DNA from: Pomphorhynchus laevis
Lineage: Eukaryota; Acanthocephala; Palaeacanthocephala; Echinorhynchida; Pomphorhynchidae
Direction: 5' to 3'
Assembly (NCBI GenBank): GCA_012934845.2
Contig: WNNJ02003440.1
Coordinates: 310,001 to 374,000, forward strand
Length of the DNA: 64,000 nucleotides
A model generated the notes under the pieces. That model did no database searches. It was not told the DNA's origin and was given only the letters and a program-made list of their open reading frames with translations. The translations under genes were made by a program, and so were the position numbers. Positions 34,001 through 41,747 of the stretch are shown piece by piece (position 1 is the first letter of the stretch; the number at the start of each line of letters is the position of its first letter).

Positions 34001-34312
34001 AAAACATAAATAAATTAATTTACAGAATTTGTTGTGGTAACAAAGTCATAAACGTATAATCAGTGACCGATTGTGATATTTTGTCGATTACCTTAACGAT
34101 ATCGTTATTGTTCAGACAAAAATACAAAAACCTATAATATTACTAACATGCATTACAAGACTGTTTCGTATGAATAGTAGTTGATCATTGTTTGGACGAT
34201 CGTCTTTATTTCCTGGCGGAGGATGTATTTGTTGACCTCGAAGACTGTATAGTTGCCGGCTGAAGTTCCCGGTAATTTTACTTGCTTGCAATATGTTTTT
34301 GATTGCTATCAT
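19005..34312 (-). CDS. C6orf136-like (DUF2358) host gene, five exons
   Basis: Five minus-strand exons join in one phase into 564 nt, 187 residues plus TAA: 34312-34157, 33467-33373, 19551-19336, 19282-19213, 19031-19005. All four introns are GT-AG (689, 13821, 53 and 181 nt), and phases agree at each junction (0, 2, 2, 0). The protein has a polar, arginine-containing N-terminus (MIAIKNILQASKITGNFSRQ) that could be a mitochondrial presequence. Then come LPNFFREIHCYGLYSKDVVF, IGLEVN...HVKIRWRISSIP, and WIDGISMFIIQGDGYIKEHH followed by LDR. That order (LP..F...Y.LYS.DV.F; LEV...+RWR; .DG.S.F....G.I..H.LD+) is that of the C6orf136/DUF2358 family, whose biochemical role is unknown. An aataaa sits just past the stop. 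The family assignment is from memory of the motif order; gene structure is read directly. Confidence 0.75.
19213..19282 (-). CDS. host gene exon 4
   Basis: 70 nt between tttag and gtaagt. AG from exon 3 plus A gives arginine, then WIDGISMFIIQGDGYIKEHH and LDR. The DG.S.F...GDG.I..H.LD pattern is the C-terminal hallmark of the family. Confidence 0.75.
19336..19551 (-). CDS. host gene exon 3
   Basis: 216 nt. Encodes YVRELSKLRMKAKFGQIGLE, the HVKIRWRISSIPIG strand motif and KLPCYWRLNSLNKQRPTEID, then donor aaaag|gtactt. The acceptor is ...aaaaag with a weak pyrimidine tract, which could be a consequence of the huge upstream intron or a sign of weaker splicing. Confidence 0.75.
19552..20030. other. 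3' end of the large host intron, AT-rich
   Basis: Intronic on the minus strand. Mostly simple AT repeats; one less AT-rich patch (19745-19890) has no recognised motif. Confidence 0.5.
20030..22842 (+). pseudogene. LINE D, 5' part (ORF1, endonuclease, RT start)
   Basis: Plus-strand LINE in the host intron. ORF1 remnants: 20067-20576, with cysteines at IKCTNSGCLLRSYV and EFLCGFCAAKQME, and 20741-21067, an RRM-like stretch (RLIAKCQDSPPWLIVTTDE, KFSRVFISADISLAEREA). The AP-endonuclease lies at 21116-21520 (LVLHNVEGLQ, YGGVLVAINKSF, MVIAGDFNAKY). The RT runs from about 22180: FTVEEIRSALDTMVNNKAAG then PDEICVEH; YRGIALLNHSYKLLTCVIAK; FVNFAKAFDSINRSLL. It stops at GVLQSDP, where LINE E is inserted; the frame resumes after 26774. 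In-frame stops and frameshifts show the copy is old. Confidence 0.8.
22829..22842 (+). repeat. target-site duplication of LINE E, left copy
   Basis: ttacaaagcgaccc, repeated exactly at 26761-26774. It codes part of the LINE D RT motif GVLQSDP. Confidence 0.95.
22969..24156 (+). CDS. LINE E ORF1, zinc-knuckle RNA-binding protein
   Basis: An intact 395-codon frame. It has an N-terminal polar region, then an RRM-like segment (IQRLHNLAFITSSKPVEKHH, VVFNNLKILTNSIRVSFAT, residues about 44-110). Two cysteine/histidine knuckles follow (CNCCHKWGHWASTC, about residue 211; CNNCGGDHPAWSRRC, about residue 250). Next are a helical stretch (NKDILYLLDTTKKTILSQIQ) and a basic tail (KSKKRGASARTVPPIKIGK). Such ORF1 proteins coat LINE RNA and aid strand transfer during target-primed reverse transcription. 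Its length is normal for jockey/I-group LINEs. It lies 33 bp upstream of the ORF2 start at 24190. Confidence 0.85.
   Translation: MFPGNNGLTLDCNKEVKVLSIVNSGSTEQVSDFSIVDSEKGELPPIQRLHNLAFITSSKPVEKHHLFNIFLRNFVLDYPGRVVFNNLKILTNSIRVSFATHDLMRAYQKYFEKFLSQLGTLDLKPIQATLKMNNFPSFLESADLEQLKKIFKLSSVRPLRSKSGEALPVAFAMCDLDNGHILYSNSLNPFMGYNIRFTLIESNSWTFPHCNCCHKWGHWASTCKEEKRCGVCSNTMCSSLLSDDRCVVNPHCNNCGGDHPAWSRRCRLFKEYRNRHISASPSNKTFSKVTSDSNTIDRMSNKDILYLLDTTKKTILSQIQQMMAPMLGAFLAAPSIPAAADIPKSKKRGASARTVPPIKIGKLLYGLGDEDIAQGGLTHDRASGGKGNPPTPGSV
24190..26644 (+). pseudogene. LINE E ORF2, endonuclease and reverse transcriptase
   Basis: Begins MVSKPEPFSLNILQWNSGGV. The AP-endonuclease shows VIVLQETRSIRLPQ, LANVYIRQER and MVLGDFNDRTGRW (about 24603). 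The RT has RIFIPKKYPVSCPKDLRPIS, FVKGRSVHSAVGEV, VFLDFSAAFDRISIPFVI, GVPQGSPLSPILYL and the catalytic VYADDTTALF (about 26037). The tail reads WALKRAQHLSLKGKT. Two frameshifts (about 24565 and about 25330) and one in-frame TAG (26417-26419) break an otherwise continuous 820-codon frame. The copy could still be recently active by descent, but this one cannot make full ORF2 protein. Confidence 0.85.
26761..26774 (+). repeat. target-site duplication of LINE E, right copy
   Basis: Exact repeat of 22829-22842; LINE D coding resumes immediately after. Confidence 0.95.
26775..27900 (+). pseudogene. LINE D, 3' part (RT palm to C-terminus)
   Basis: Continuation of LINE D after the LINE E insertion. 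26806-27168 holds the RT catalytic motif LHADDLAIVC and the following LLINIRKTKVIKFCRGGR and YTYLGILMTSRWSFTSHI. 27165-27401 and 27364-27729 carry the thumb and the C-terminal cysteine/histidine motif (CNCLYCSECCQSLFHVFTC). A 3' untranslated stretch follows to about 27900. Frame changes occur at about 27165 and 27380. Confidence 0.8.
27960..29403 (+). pseudogene. LINE F, 5' part (ORF1 remnant and endonuclease)
   Basis: 28152-28535 is an open ORF1-like piece (CVMIRGLHESTSKNIEVRIG). 28640-28840 codes a further piece in broken frames. 28846-29331 is an AP-endonuclease N-terminal domain: FLTNSQSLPNKMDHLSIMCS, VYSLDILLVTKTWFNNGT, RRGGGVCVYVRNSV, VVIPYYPPSADKSQAF. It then reads AGDFNQLDFDAYAHQLGFIQ before LVD, where a hAT element interrupts it at 29404. 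CR1/jockey-like by the endonuclease style. Old and broken. Confidence 0.75.
29396..29403 (+). repeat. 8-bp target-site duplication of the hAT element, left
   Basis: ttgtagac, repeated exactly at 30264-30271. Eight bases is the hAT hallmark. Confidence 0.9.
29404..30263. mobile_element. hAT DNA transposon, internally deleted, inside LINE F
   Basis: 860 bp with terminal inverted repeats cagtattcctcaaact and, reversed from the right, cagtgtttctcaaagt, the classic CAGTGTTYCTCAAA end of Charlie/SPIN-like hATs. Perfect 8-bp duplications flank it. It keeps only the transposase C-terminus (29560-29973, minus). A tandem repeat of gcatggggtcgcctgtg (about 29911-29957, three units) sits at the internal breakpoint. 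It is a nonautonomous derivative that must have moved using transposase made elsewhere. Confidence 0.92.
29560..29973 (-). pseudogene. hAT transposase C-terminal dimerisation domain
   Basis: The minus strand reads YPETWAIVQKFLIAFPTSYL then VERGFSAVTNLLSKKINRLQ, RGNLRLLLTNIEPKI and SHQIHPSH. This is the conserved C-terminal hATC (dimerisation) segment of ZBED5/SCAND3-like transposases. The RNase-H-fold catalytic residues and the BED zinc finger are absent. The first 20 or so residues are repeat-derived and not transposase. Confidence 0.85.
30264..31620 (+). pseudogene. LINE F, continuation (endonuclease end and RT)
   Basis: Resumes after the 8-bp duplication. 30209-30478 codes TFPTRGKSTLDKIYLNIDAY and VSSSEHLTVILKP, the end of the endonuclease. 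30549-30780 is the linker. The RT runs from about 30850: IYNSECKRSIEHI, ANGPGIPVWIVKYLGDILSQ, CFRPISLLSALAKQIEKAFR (31176) and LDLRSQNIVQALQIDLSKAF then DTIDN (31390). It stops before the YADD motif at about 31620, where a MITE-like repeat begins. Frame breaks near 30755 and 31000; dead copy. Confidence 0.75.
31624..31705. mobile_element. small MITE copy (TIR aatctctgtaagcatc family)
   Basis: Left end aatctgtaagcatcttcaga, right end gcttacagagatta (its reverse complement type), with the inner attacaatcaattgtaat palindrome. The same element at 33792-33922 is longer. Here a cagaaaattacatctt duplication occurs inside. Confidence 0.7.
31818..32700 (-). pseudogene. Penelope-like reverse transcriptase (best copy)
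   Basis: Minus-strand frame 32408-31818 begins MDGNSSPIIADPFLNFIEYE, equivalent to the RT motif ahead of the catalytic site, and has MFRYINDICVFNS in the YxDD position. It continues IYPESLILNKTNINDKEGVY, DDIFKFTRNIFLHEHSCIPY and ILRIATICNDIGFLQNHLNN. Upstream, in broken frames to about 32700, are DFNTLYINLDLVDIKEALVK and IFGKRYTYICYNNYNAYL, the earlier palm. Members of this RT type fall near Penelope-like elements. The D-to-N type change in the catalytic pair and the truncated end mean it is inactive. It lies in the sense orientation within the host intron. Confidence 0.6.
32470..33040 (-). repeat. partial tandem triplication of the Penelope-like RT segment
   Basis: A block coding GKRYTYICYNNYNAYL to IELIESL appears three times in succession at about 32470-32640, 32700-32800 and 32870-33050. 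Each copy shares caaaatatttaaggattcta and tattataacatatatatgta. The repeats are diverged, so the duplication is old. Confidence 0.7.
33373..33467 (-). CDS. host gene exon 2
   Basis: 95 nt between acceptor tttttctttttag and donor cacag|gtattt. Encodes LPNFFREIHCYGLYSKDVVF then FNNFENIPTIH, leaving two bases (AG) that join C of exon 3 to make serine. This holds the family's LPxxF and LYSxDVxF motifs. Confidence 0.75.
33590..34015. mobile_element. long-TIR element in host intron 1, with a nested MITE
   Basis: The left arm (about 33590-33690) ttaaatagttgataatgatc, attatcgataaagaa matches the reverse complement of the right arm (about 33930-34015) over about 85 bp with some mismatches. No transposase fits in the 430 bp. 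A second element (33792-33922) sits in its centre and splits it, so this one is the older. Confidence 0.75.
33792..33922. mobile_element. 131-bp MITE with 23-bp terminal inverted repeats
   Basis: Left end ttttgctaatctctgtaag plus catc; the right end is its reverse complement with one mismatch (ctttg for ctctg). It holds an internal attacaatcaattgtaat palindrome. A shorter copy at 31624-31705 shows it is a dispersed family. Confidence 0.85.
34157..34312 (-). CDS. host gene exon 1
   Basis: 52 codons from ATG to NSL, then donor gtaatg. It is markedly less AT-rich than its flanks. The end, NNDQLLFIRNSL, lines up with the helix that precedes LPxxF in the family. No TATA box was recognised upstream. 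Confidence 0.65.
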
Positions 34313-35880
34313 TGTCAGGCAATATGTTTAGATCTAGAAACAACGATGAATAAAGATTTATTAAAATCAATTCTTAATGCCCATATTTAAACAAAAACCT
34401 ATTCGAGTGAGGACAAGCTATTATTTTTTAATTTTAATTATTTAATTTAGAACATTTGCAGGATAAAATGTATAGTAAAACAAAATTAACTTATAATTAA
34501 AACTTCTATTTATGGCTTTTAATTATTAAAAAATATTTAAATGTTGGAAATAAAATTCTAGTTTTTATAAATGAAAACGGAAGATTACGAATAAAAAATC
34601 TGGAAGAAACTACAAAGGAATTAAACAAAACATTTTACTATTTTTATTAGCTTAAAACTAAACTGCGAGTTTGTTAAAATGAATTATAATAATTTTAACA
34701 AAAATGGAGAATTAAAATGATGTCAAATTAAAATTAATTTAAAATTATTAATTTTATTAATAATATAATAATGACTGCAATTTTCTATTTATTTTTTACT
34801 CGCTGCAATTATCTTTTATTCATAGAGTTTGCTTTTTCACATATTTGGTCAAATTAATATATAATTCAATCTATCTTTTGTTACAAACGATTTAAAAAGA
34901 CTTTTCAAGATAAGCAGACAATAGAAAATGTAATAATTTAATAGAAGAATAATTAAAATTCGTTAAATTTGAAAATTAAAGAAAATCTTTTAATTATTAA
35001 ATATCGCCAATTAAAATGTATTTAGAGTACAACCTATTTTAATTAATAAAACAATTAATTTTAATTATTTAGTTTAAAAAGCCACAAATACTGCTATGTT
35101 AAAATAGTTGATCCAATTCAGATTGTCAACAAACATTTTTAATAGAAAGGGGAGATTTCACTTAAGATCGTTTAAGTATAAAAATATAAAAAAATCGATC
35201 AACCATGGCTCTATTAACATGTTGTTGTTAACGAACGAGTTACGTAAGACTTTAGAAAAGTCTTACAGAGAAGAGTTACGTAATGTTTTAGGAAAAGTTA
35301 CGTAATACAAAAAACTGTTTATTAAAAATTTAAACAATTTTTACACTCTAACACAATAAAACTTTTCCTTAACGAATATATAATTATAAAACTATTTTAA
35401 AACTCTTGCATAATGTATATAATAATATATACAGTTAGTCAATACAATTTACATGATTGAATAAACCAACAATGAATTCTCTGCCAGAATATATTTCTTC
35501 ATTATTTCACATAAAAGAATATAGCATAATGTGAAATTCAAGTTTAAAATTTATCTAAAGTAATTTTTAGCGAAATGAATAGTAAACAGCCTCAAAATGC
35601 TTTAAGGAAAAATTATTGTTCAGAACATTTTAAAGAAATGCCTCAGTGTCTTTAATAGAATGCAGCAATTTTTAGAAAATGAATATTTGATTATAGGAAA
35701 ATTTCCTCCACTGACGAATGAAATATCGTTTATCATTCTTTGAATAGTTAAATATTTTATTATGAAATATTTTATTTAATTATTAAATAATTAAAATTTA
35801 AATTTATTAATTTTAGTAAATAAAATAAATTTAATTATTTTATAAGTAAAATATAAGTAAATTTTAATTCTTAATTGGGA
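34313..35880. other. AT-rich upstream region of the host gene
   Basis: About 1.5 kb upstream of the gene. No TATA or CpG-rich promoter recognised. Near 35240 a hairpin (taagactttagaaaagtctta) and repeated gttacgtaa strings occur in a short 65-codon chance frame. Confidence 0.4.
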
Positions 35881-35887
35881 TAACTTT

Positions 35888-36013
35888 TAACTTTGATGAC
35901 CTTTAATCTTAATTATGAAAGGTCGTATATAATTTATTAATCAATTCGCAAAAAATTAATTTTAAACAATTCTTACCTGTGTAAATCTAAATTGTAATAT
36001 CTAAAGATTAAAA
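35888..36013 (+). repeat. about 125-bp direct repeat, left copy
   Basis: ctttgatgacctttaatctt ... ttcttacctgtgtaaatcta recurs at 36342-36470 with a few changes. The spacing of about 455 bp includes shared tails, suggesting an old tandem duplication. Confidence 0.8.
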
Positions 36014-36341
36014 TGTTATGATTAATGTTATTAATCATCATGTTATTAGGTTATTACAAATTAAATATATAAATTGATTACAAATTAATAACTTAATATA
36101 AAACAAAAATTTTAATTTATTAATTTTTATTTATCGTAAACAACAATAATTTATTTAAAGTGGCAAATGCGTGCCAACTGCACGCTTACAAGTCCACTAA
36201 AATAAATTCAATTAATGTAAATTAAATTAATGATATAAATTGATCACAAATAAATACTTAAAGTAAAACAAAAATTGTAAAATACAAACCTTAAAAATAT
36301 AAGTGAATTTTAACTGTGAAAGGTTAACGTCCTAAATTTTA

Positions 36342-36470
36342 ACTCTGATGATCTTCAATCTTAATTATGATAGGTCGTATATAATTTATTAATCAATTCG
36401 CAAAAAAAATAATTTTAAACAATTCTTACCTGTGTAAATCTAAATTATGTAATATCTAAAGATTAAAATA
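36342..36470 (+). repeat. about 125-bp direct repeat, right copy
   Basis: Partner of 35888-36013. No gene in the intervening AT-rich DNA. Confidence 0.8.
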
Positions 36471-37260
36471 CTTATTTTTTATTTAATTTGTAATTTATTT
36501 AAAATTGTTAATTAATAATTTATTTGTGCCATGTGTTTATATACTAATTATATACTAAATTATCATGCATAAATTATATATAAATTTATGCATGATAATA
36601 AATAAGAATATTAAAAAGTAGTTGATTACATAATAAATATCACAGGAAGCAAAAACGATGGTGTATTGACAATAAGACGAGACTGTGTTTTGAAGCGAGT
36701 TTTAAATACTAAATAAATTGCTTAAATTTCTCAATGATATCTCATTGCATAAATAAAAAAAGCTAAAAATAACGTTATATTTTATATGCTAACAGTTGAT
36801 TTACAAAGTAAAATGTATAACTTTGACTGTTAAAATGTTGTAAACCTTAAATATTCGCCAAAAGTAGATGAAAGTGTAAAGTACTTTTCAACGATTTTAG
36901 ATATCAATTTAGATAACTTGCTTATTGAAATGCCGTTGAATGAACTTATGAATAAATTTAGTTATGAATTATATTATACAATTAATGAAACTGTTAATTA
37001 GAACAATCACACTTATTTTTCATTGCTATTTTGATTGCTAAAAGACGAAAAAAATCAGTTTACAACTTTTAATTCAATTACTCAAAGTAGTAGATATTAA
37101 TTGCAATTGCAATTTAGCCTTAGGCAATCAAAACACAAATGAATAATTTAGCAAAATGTGTAAGCTAGTATAGATATTTAAATCTATATAATTAATTAGG
37201 ACAGATGGGCAATTTACATGCTAATGACTTATTTCTACATCATTGCCAGATTGTTTTAAG
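36471..37260. other. AT-rich spacer
   Basis: Nothing recognised before LINE G. Confidence 0.5.
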
Positions 37261-37261
37261 G

Positions 37262-39741
37262 TATATATATAGTCTTGGGTGACTTCAATGGTTATGTTGG
37301 TAGCGACTGTAGCACTTGGAAGGGAGTGTTGGGGAGGAACGAAATCTCTAATCTGAATACGAGTGGTGTTGAATTATTGCACTTTTGTTCTCGTAACAAT
37401 TTGTGCATAACGAACACCATGTTTGAACATAATGAGATCCATAGATGCACATTGTCGATTTTGAAATCGTTTCATCTGATCTGCGACGTTATGTTCTGGA
37501 CACTCATGTGAAGAGAGGGGCTGATCTGTCAACTGATCACTACCTTATAGTTAGTAAACTTCAATGGCCAGATCGGATGCTAGACAAGCCTAGGAAACCC
37601 AAACGTTGCGTGAGGGCGTGCTAGGAGCGTCTAGCAGATGTTTCTGTCACAGAACGTTTTTCTGGCTACATCCGGCATGACTTTTCTCGGTTGCCAGAAT
37701 ATGTGTAGAGCATTGCTTAGGAATGGGAGATGTTCAGAGCCTCGCTTGCCAAAGCAACTGTTAAAAGTTGTGACTCGAAGCCATTAGGTGCTTATCGAGG
37801 AGGAAATACTCGAACTGCTTAGTGGACACCAACAGTTAGAGATTTTGTCCAACAGAAGAAGCTGGATTATAAGGCAATTTTGTCAGATAAACCAGTGGAA
37901 TCTATGGATAAGTACCGAAGGGCAAAGAGAGCTTCAGCACTCGCAGTTACCGAAGCGAAGAAGGTTGCTTAGGAGAAGTTTGGAGATCACTTAGAACATG
38001 ATTATAAGTCAGCTTCGAATATGTTCTGGAAAACGATCAGGAACCTTCGTGTTGGAAACCAGAAAACTCATCAAACTGTCTATGACAAGACAGGATCTAT
38101 GCTGACGGACATTGAAGAAATTCTTAGTTGTTGGAAATATCATTTTAGGAGTCTCCTTAATCCGATCGATATTCCTTCTATTGTAGAAGTATAGCCTTTA
38201 GAATCAACGGAAGAGCTCATCTCTTTGGAAGAGGTCATTGCTGTTGTTAAGAAACTTCGTAACGGCAAGTCTTCTGGAGAAGACGAGATTCGACATGAAG
38301 CTTTAAAGGCTCTAGACGTTGTTGGCATGAGGTGGCTAACACGGATCTTCAATGTTGCATTGAAGTCGGGCAAGGTTACTAGTGAGTGGCGAACTGGTGT
38401 GGTGGTACCGATCTTTAAGAAAGATGACCGAATAGTGTGTTTTAATTATCGGGGCATCACTCTTCTTAGCCAAATTGGTACGCTATTTGCTATGATTCTT
38501 GAGTTAAGGATACGGCCTATAGTTGAGGGCCAGTTGCAAGAGAAAACATGCGGCTTTCGTTTAGGTCGTGATACAACATATCAGCTCTTTACTCACTCTT
38601 AACTATCAATGAACAGTCTTAGGAGTTCGCTCAACCGGTCTAAACGTATTTTGTAGATTTGGAGAGGCGTTCGACAGAGTTTCTCGAGAGAGGTTGTGGG
38701 AGTACTAAGGAGTACGGCGCACCACACTATCTTCGGGTAGCTGTGTCTTCTCTGTATGAACAAGGTATGAGTTGTGTTCGTGTTCTAGGTAGGAAGTCTG
38801 AATCATTTCCAGTAGGCGTTAGGCTCCGTCAGTGTACTCCTTTGTCTCCACTTTTGTTCCTTGTTTACATGGACAAAATTTCGAAACGGGCTGCTCTGAC
38901 GGATGTCGGTCTTCAGTTTGGTTTTATCACGATACCACCTCTTCTTTTTGCAGATGACATTGCCATGTTGGCTTCTTGTTAGGAAGATTTACAATTCTTA
39001 CTAGATCCATTCACGATGGAATACCAAGCGGCAGGGATTTTCGTTAATACCTACAAGACTGTCTCTATGTGTTCGTCTCGAATTCAGATGCCAATGTCAA
39101 TTCGGATTGAGGAAAATTTTCTTCCTGATGTGGAAGATTTCAAGTATCTTGGGATATTGTTCTCGAGGGACGGCAGAAACATCAAGGAGATTAAGAAGCG
39201 GATTTGTGCAGCTAACGCATCAATGCGTTCTTTGTACAGGTCTGTCGTGGTGAAGCGAGAGTTGAGTCTTCGGATAGAGCTTTCGGTTTATCACGCAATC
39301 TTCGTTCCTATCTTAACCTATGGTCATGAGCTTTGGTTTATAACCGAAAGGATAATGTTTCGGACACAGGCGACCGAAATTAGGTTCCTTCGCGGTATAG
39401 CCGGTCTTATCCTTGGCGATAAGGTTAGAAATTCAGTCATCCGAGATGGACGCGGAGTAAAATCGATGCTTCTCCACATCGAAAAAAGTCAAATGAGGTG
39501 GCTAGGACACGTCCTGAGGATGTCTAGGGATCGCTTTGCTCATAGGGTTTTCCAGGCCGGACTCTCTGGACAGATACCTCGAGGTAGACCTCGATACCGG
39601 TGGAGAGATCAAATCTCGAAACTGGCCAAAGACCGCCCGGGGCTATCTGAAAGAGAACTCTGGTCTGTCGCCCAGGATCGCGATGTCGTTAGTTTAGTTC
39701 GTGCACTGCCGCTACGACCCAACACCCGGACCAGTGGTTGA
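37262..39741 (+). pseudogene. LINE G, 5'-truncated (endonuclease end and RT)
   Basis: Starts inside the AP-endonuclease at VLGDFNGYVGSDCSTWKGVL (37275-), with a linker in broken frames to 38220. The RT spans 38225-38602 (LRNGKSSGEDEIRHEALKAL, VVPIFKKDDRIVCFNYRGIT, QLQEKTCGFRLGRDTTYQLF), 38659-38982 (FPVGVRLRQCTPLSPLLFLV and LLFADDIAML) and 39016-39741. The last is an intact 241-codon C-terminal end with FKYLGILFSRDGRNIKEIKK, SLYRSVVVKRELS and MRWLGHVLRMSRDRFAHRVF. The motif set closely resembles elements common in fish and molluscs. Stops at about 37511, 38602 and 38982 break it. The unusually well-kept C-terminus suggests a moderately young copy. Confidence 0.8.
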
Positions 39742-39774
39742 CAAGAAAACATTTTTTATGTTTTTTCTTGTCAA
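39738..39774 (+). other. stem-loop overlapping the LINE G stop codon
   Basis: Arms ttgacaagaaaacat and atgttttttcttgtcaa pair over about 15 bp with a small bulge. The TGA stop is inside the left arm, so the 3' end of the element folds immediately after translation ends. LINE 3' hairpins are often recognised by the RT. Confidence 0.8.
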
Positions 39775-40149
39775 GAAATTGTTCTTATTAATATTATTGA
39801 TTGTTTTTACATTTGCTATAATTTTACGATTTAATAAAAAAAGGATCAAAGAAGAGTGCTATAGTATTCATCAATTTTAAGTATATAATTAATAGATATT
39901 CCCGCCAAGTTAGCCAGTCTTTTTTAATAATCTTCATTGTTAGAATGAAATCAACTTTGCTTATGAAATCAACTTTGATTTCATCGTTGTGTGACTTTGT
40001 TATTTTATTTTAAATGCTGTCTAAATTTCAAAGAAAATTTGAAAAATTCTTAAGTGATTTCCATGCATTATCTCAGAATCTGTTGAAGCACCGTTACTTA
40101 AATGCATTTTATATTGTAAATCGGAAAACAATGTTTACACAAATATCAA

Positions 40150-41140
40150 ACTATATCAAGTTATAATATCCCTACATAATTACGAAACTACTGAATCTCC
40201 CCAACCAATACCGCCCTGGGGTTACTTTAGGAGTAGGGATCTATCTGTTCCAGATATCCTAAACTCTTCGGGACCACTTCCGGGCACCTTCAAATCCAAT
40301 GCACTACTCTCCACTCAAGTCTGTCAGCTTTTGACATACAGTCAAAGAAAGGAGGTCGCAATTACAATGATATTAGCCTCCCCAGTCGGATGTTGCTGAC
40401 ATCGACATCAACCGTAGATTATTTCTACCTAAAAAGAGATTGTTCACTTGTTCTAAAGATCTGCGGTCCATCTCGATTCAAAACGCAATCACTTACATCT
40501 ACGAAAAAAGCGCTTGCGCGTAAAATCCACCATCATCTATGTAGGCGTAATTTAATCCCACAGAGTTCTCATGGGTTTGTCAAAGGTCGCTAGGTCCATT
40601 AAGCAATTGGTGAAGTGCATCAGTTTTGTCAGGATAACAGTCATCAGATTGCTGAGGCTGTTTTTATTGATTTTTCAGCTGCATTTGACAGGATCTTCAT
40701 TCGGTTTGTTATCTCCTATCTCAGGTCGCTCGAGATGCTCGCGAGAATTGTTAACAGGGTAAAGATTTTGCTGTACACCAAGCGGTTCTAATACGAAGAC
40801 GTCCCTGATGGACGTCAGTTCTAGCCTATTACGGGTGTGCCTCAAGACTCCCCACTTTCTCATACCTTGTATTTTGCTGCCTCCGTTGTTCTATTCAAGG
40901 CATTTAAACGTGATCATCATCTTGTGGTATATACTGATGTTACCACATCGCTGTTTTCGGGACGCAGGTGCAAAGATGTAGTCTCGGATTTGAGCCGTTT
41001 TTTTTAAGATTAAAAGATCATTTAACATCATCTAAATGTGTAAGACCTTGAATGTCTTAGTCGGAATGCGGCGCGCTAGTGCGGCCGGAGGGCTCAAATC
41101 CTTCTGGATCTGAGGCCGTAATGATAAAAAGGGATATAAA
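40150..41140 (+). pseudogene. LINE E second copy, RT fragment, decayed
   Basis: Plus-strand pieces match LINE E from PIPPWG...GPLPGT (40200) to the RT palm: VNRRFFLPKKRL-like, LARKIHHHLCRRNLIPQSSH and GFVKGR, FIDFSAAFDRIFIRFVI, GVPQDSPLS and the catalytic region at about 40930. It ends at LNVLVGMRRASAAGGLK near 41100, similar to the LINE E end. Numerous stops and frameshifts. 5'-truncated, older than the copy at 22843-26760. Confidence 0.75.
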
Positions 41141-41224
41141 GGAAAGGCTACGACTGGAATGGACAATTGATTTAATTTGTATTATTCTGCATGCTCTAAT
41201 TTCTATTCCATTTAGTCATTTTAT

Positions 41225-41390
41225 TAATTGACTAATAAATAACAGACGTTGTATCAGAATAAGAATTAGAGGTCATGAGGAGGAACTGCTATGCTCTCAG
41301 GTTTCGGCCCCTAACTTCTCTACCCAACATAGCAGTGGGGCCAAATACATGCTAATGATGTATTTCCTTTGATAAAACTATCTAGTATTT
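41225..41390 (-). repeat. terminal repeat with the cleanest interleaved stems
   Basis: Opens attgactaataaataaca, continues gaattagaggtcatgaggag and holds the two interleaved stems at 41286-41342. No RT sequence is attached, so it may be a solo terminal repeat. Confidence 0.7.
41286..41342 (-). other. interleaved-stem (pseudoknot) motif, copy 2
   Basis: On the minus strand (RT sense) tttggcccc is followed at once by actgctatg, then a 16-nt loop, ggggccgaa, nine bases, and catagcagt. Both stems are 9 bp here (one G-U) and perfectly formed. Confidence 0.85.
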
Positions 41391-41573
41391 TATTCTAAAA
41401 CTATTTAGCGTAAAAGTGTTATGGATAATAATTAATTTGCTAAATAAATAATAAATGCGTAGACTCAGTTAGCTAATCTGATATATAATTTGTTTCGCAA
41501 TTAATAATATTGATCTTATTTGTTCAGCAGTCATTTCTATAACTAAATAGCTGTTCTTTGTTAAATGGTGGAG

Positions 41574-41603
41574 TACCCACGATTCTTTGTTGAATCGTGG
41601 GTA
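41574..41603. other. 12-bp perfect hairpin
   Basis: tacccacgattc and gaatcgtgggta with a 6-nt loop; accacgattcaac follows at 41612. Possibly the end of a mobile element. Confidence 0.8.
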
Positions 41604-41747
41604 ATAATGTAACCACGATTCAACTGTAATTTTAACGGATTATGAATTCTTACTAGAATAGTTGAATATCTAGAATATGTTTTCAACAAAATATTTTATG
41701 TCAAAGAAATAGTTAACCTCTTCGTATAATGTCCATAATCGATAGCG

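Noticed and set aside
41286-41342. Hammerhead ribozyme in the interleaved-stem repeat
   Set aside because: The strand has both a CTGATGA and a GAAAC box, but they do not sit on correctly joined stems (two unpaired C bases separate the would-be stem II from GAAA), and no UH cleavage position could be placed.
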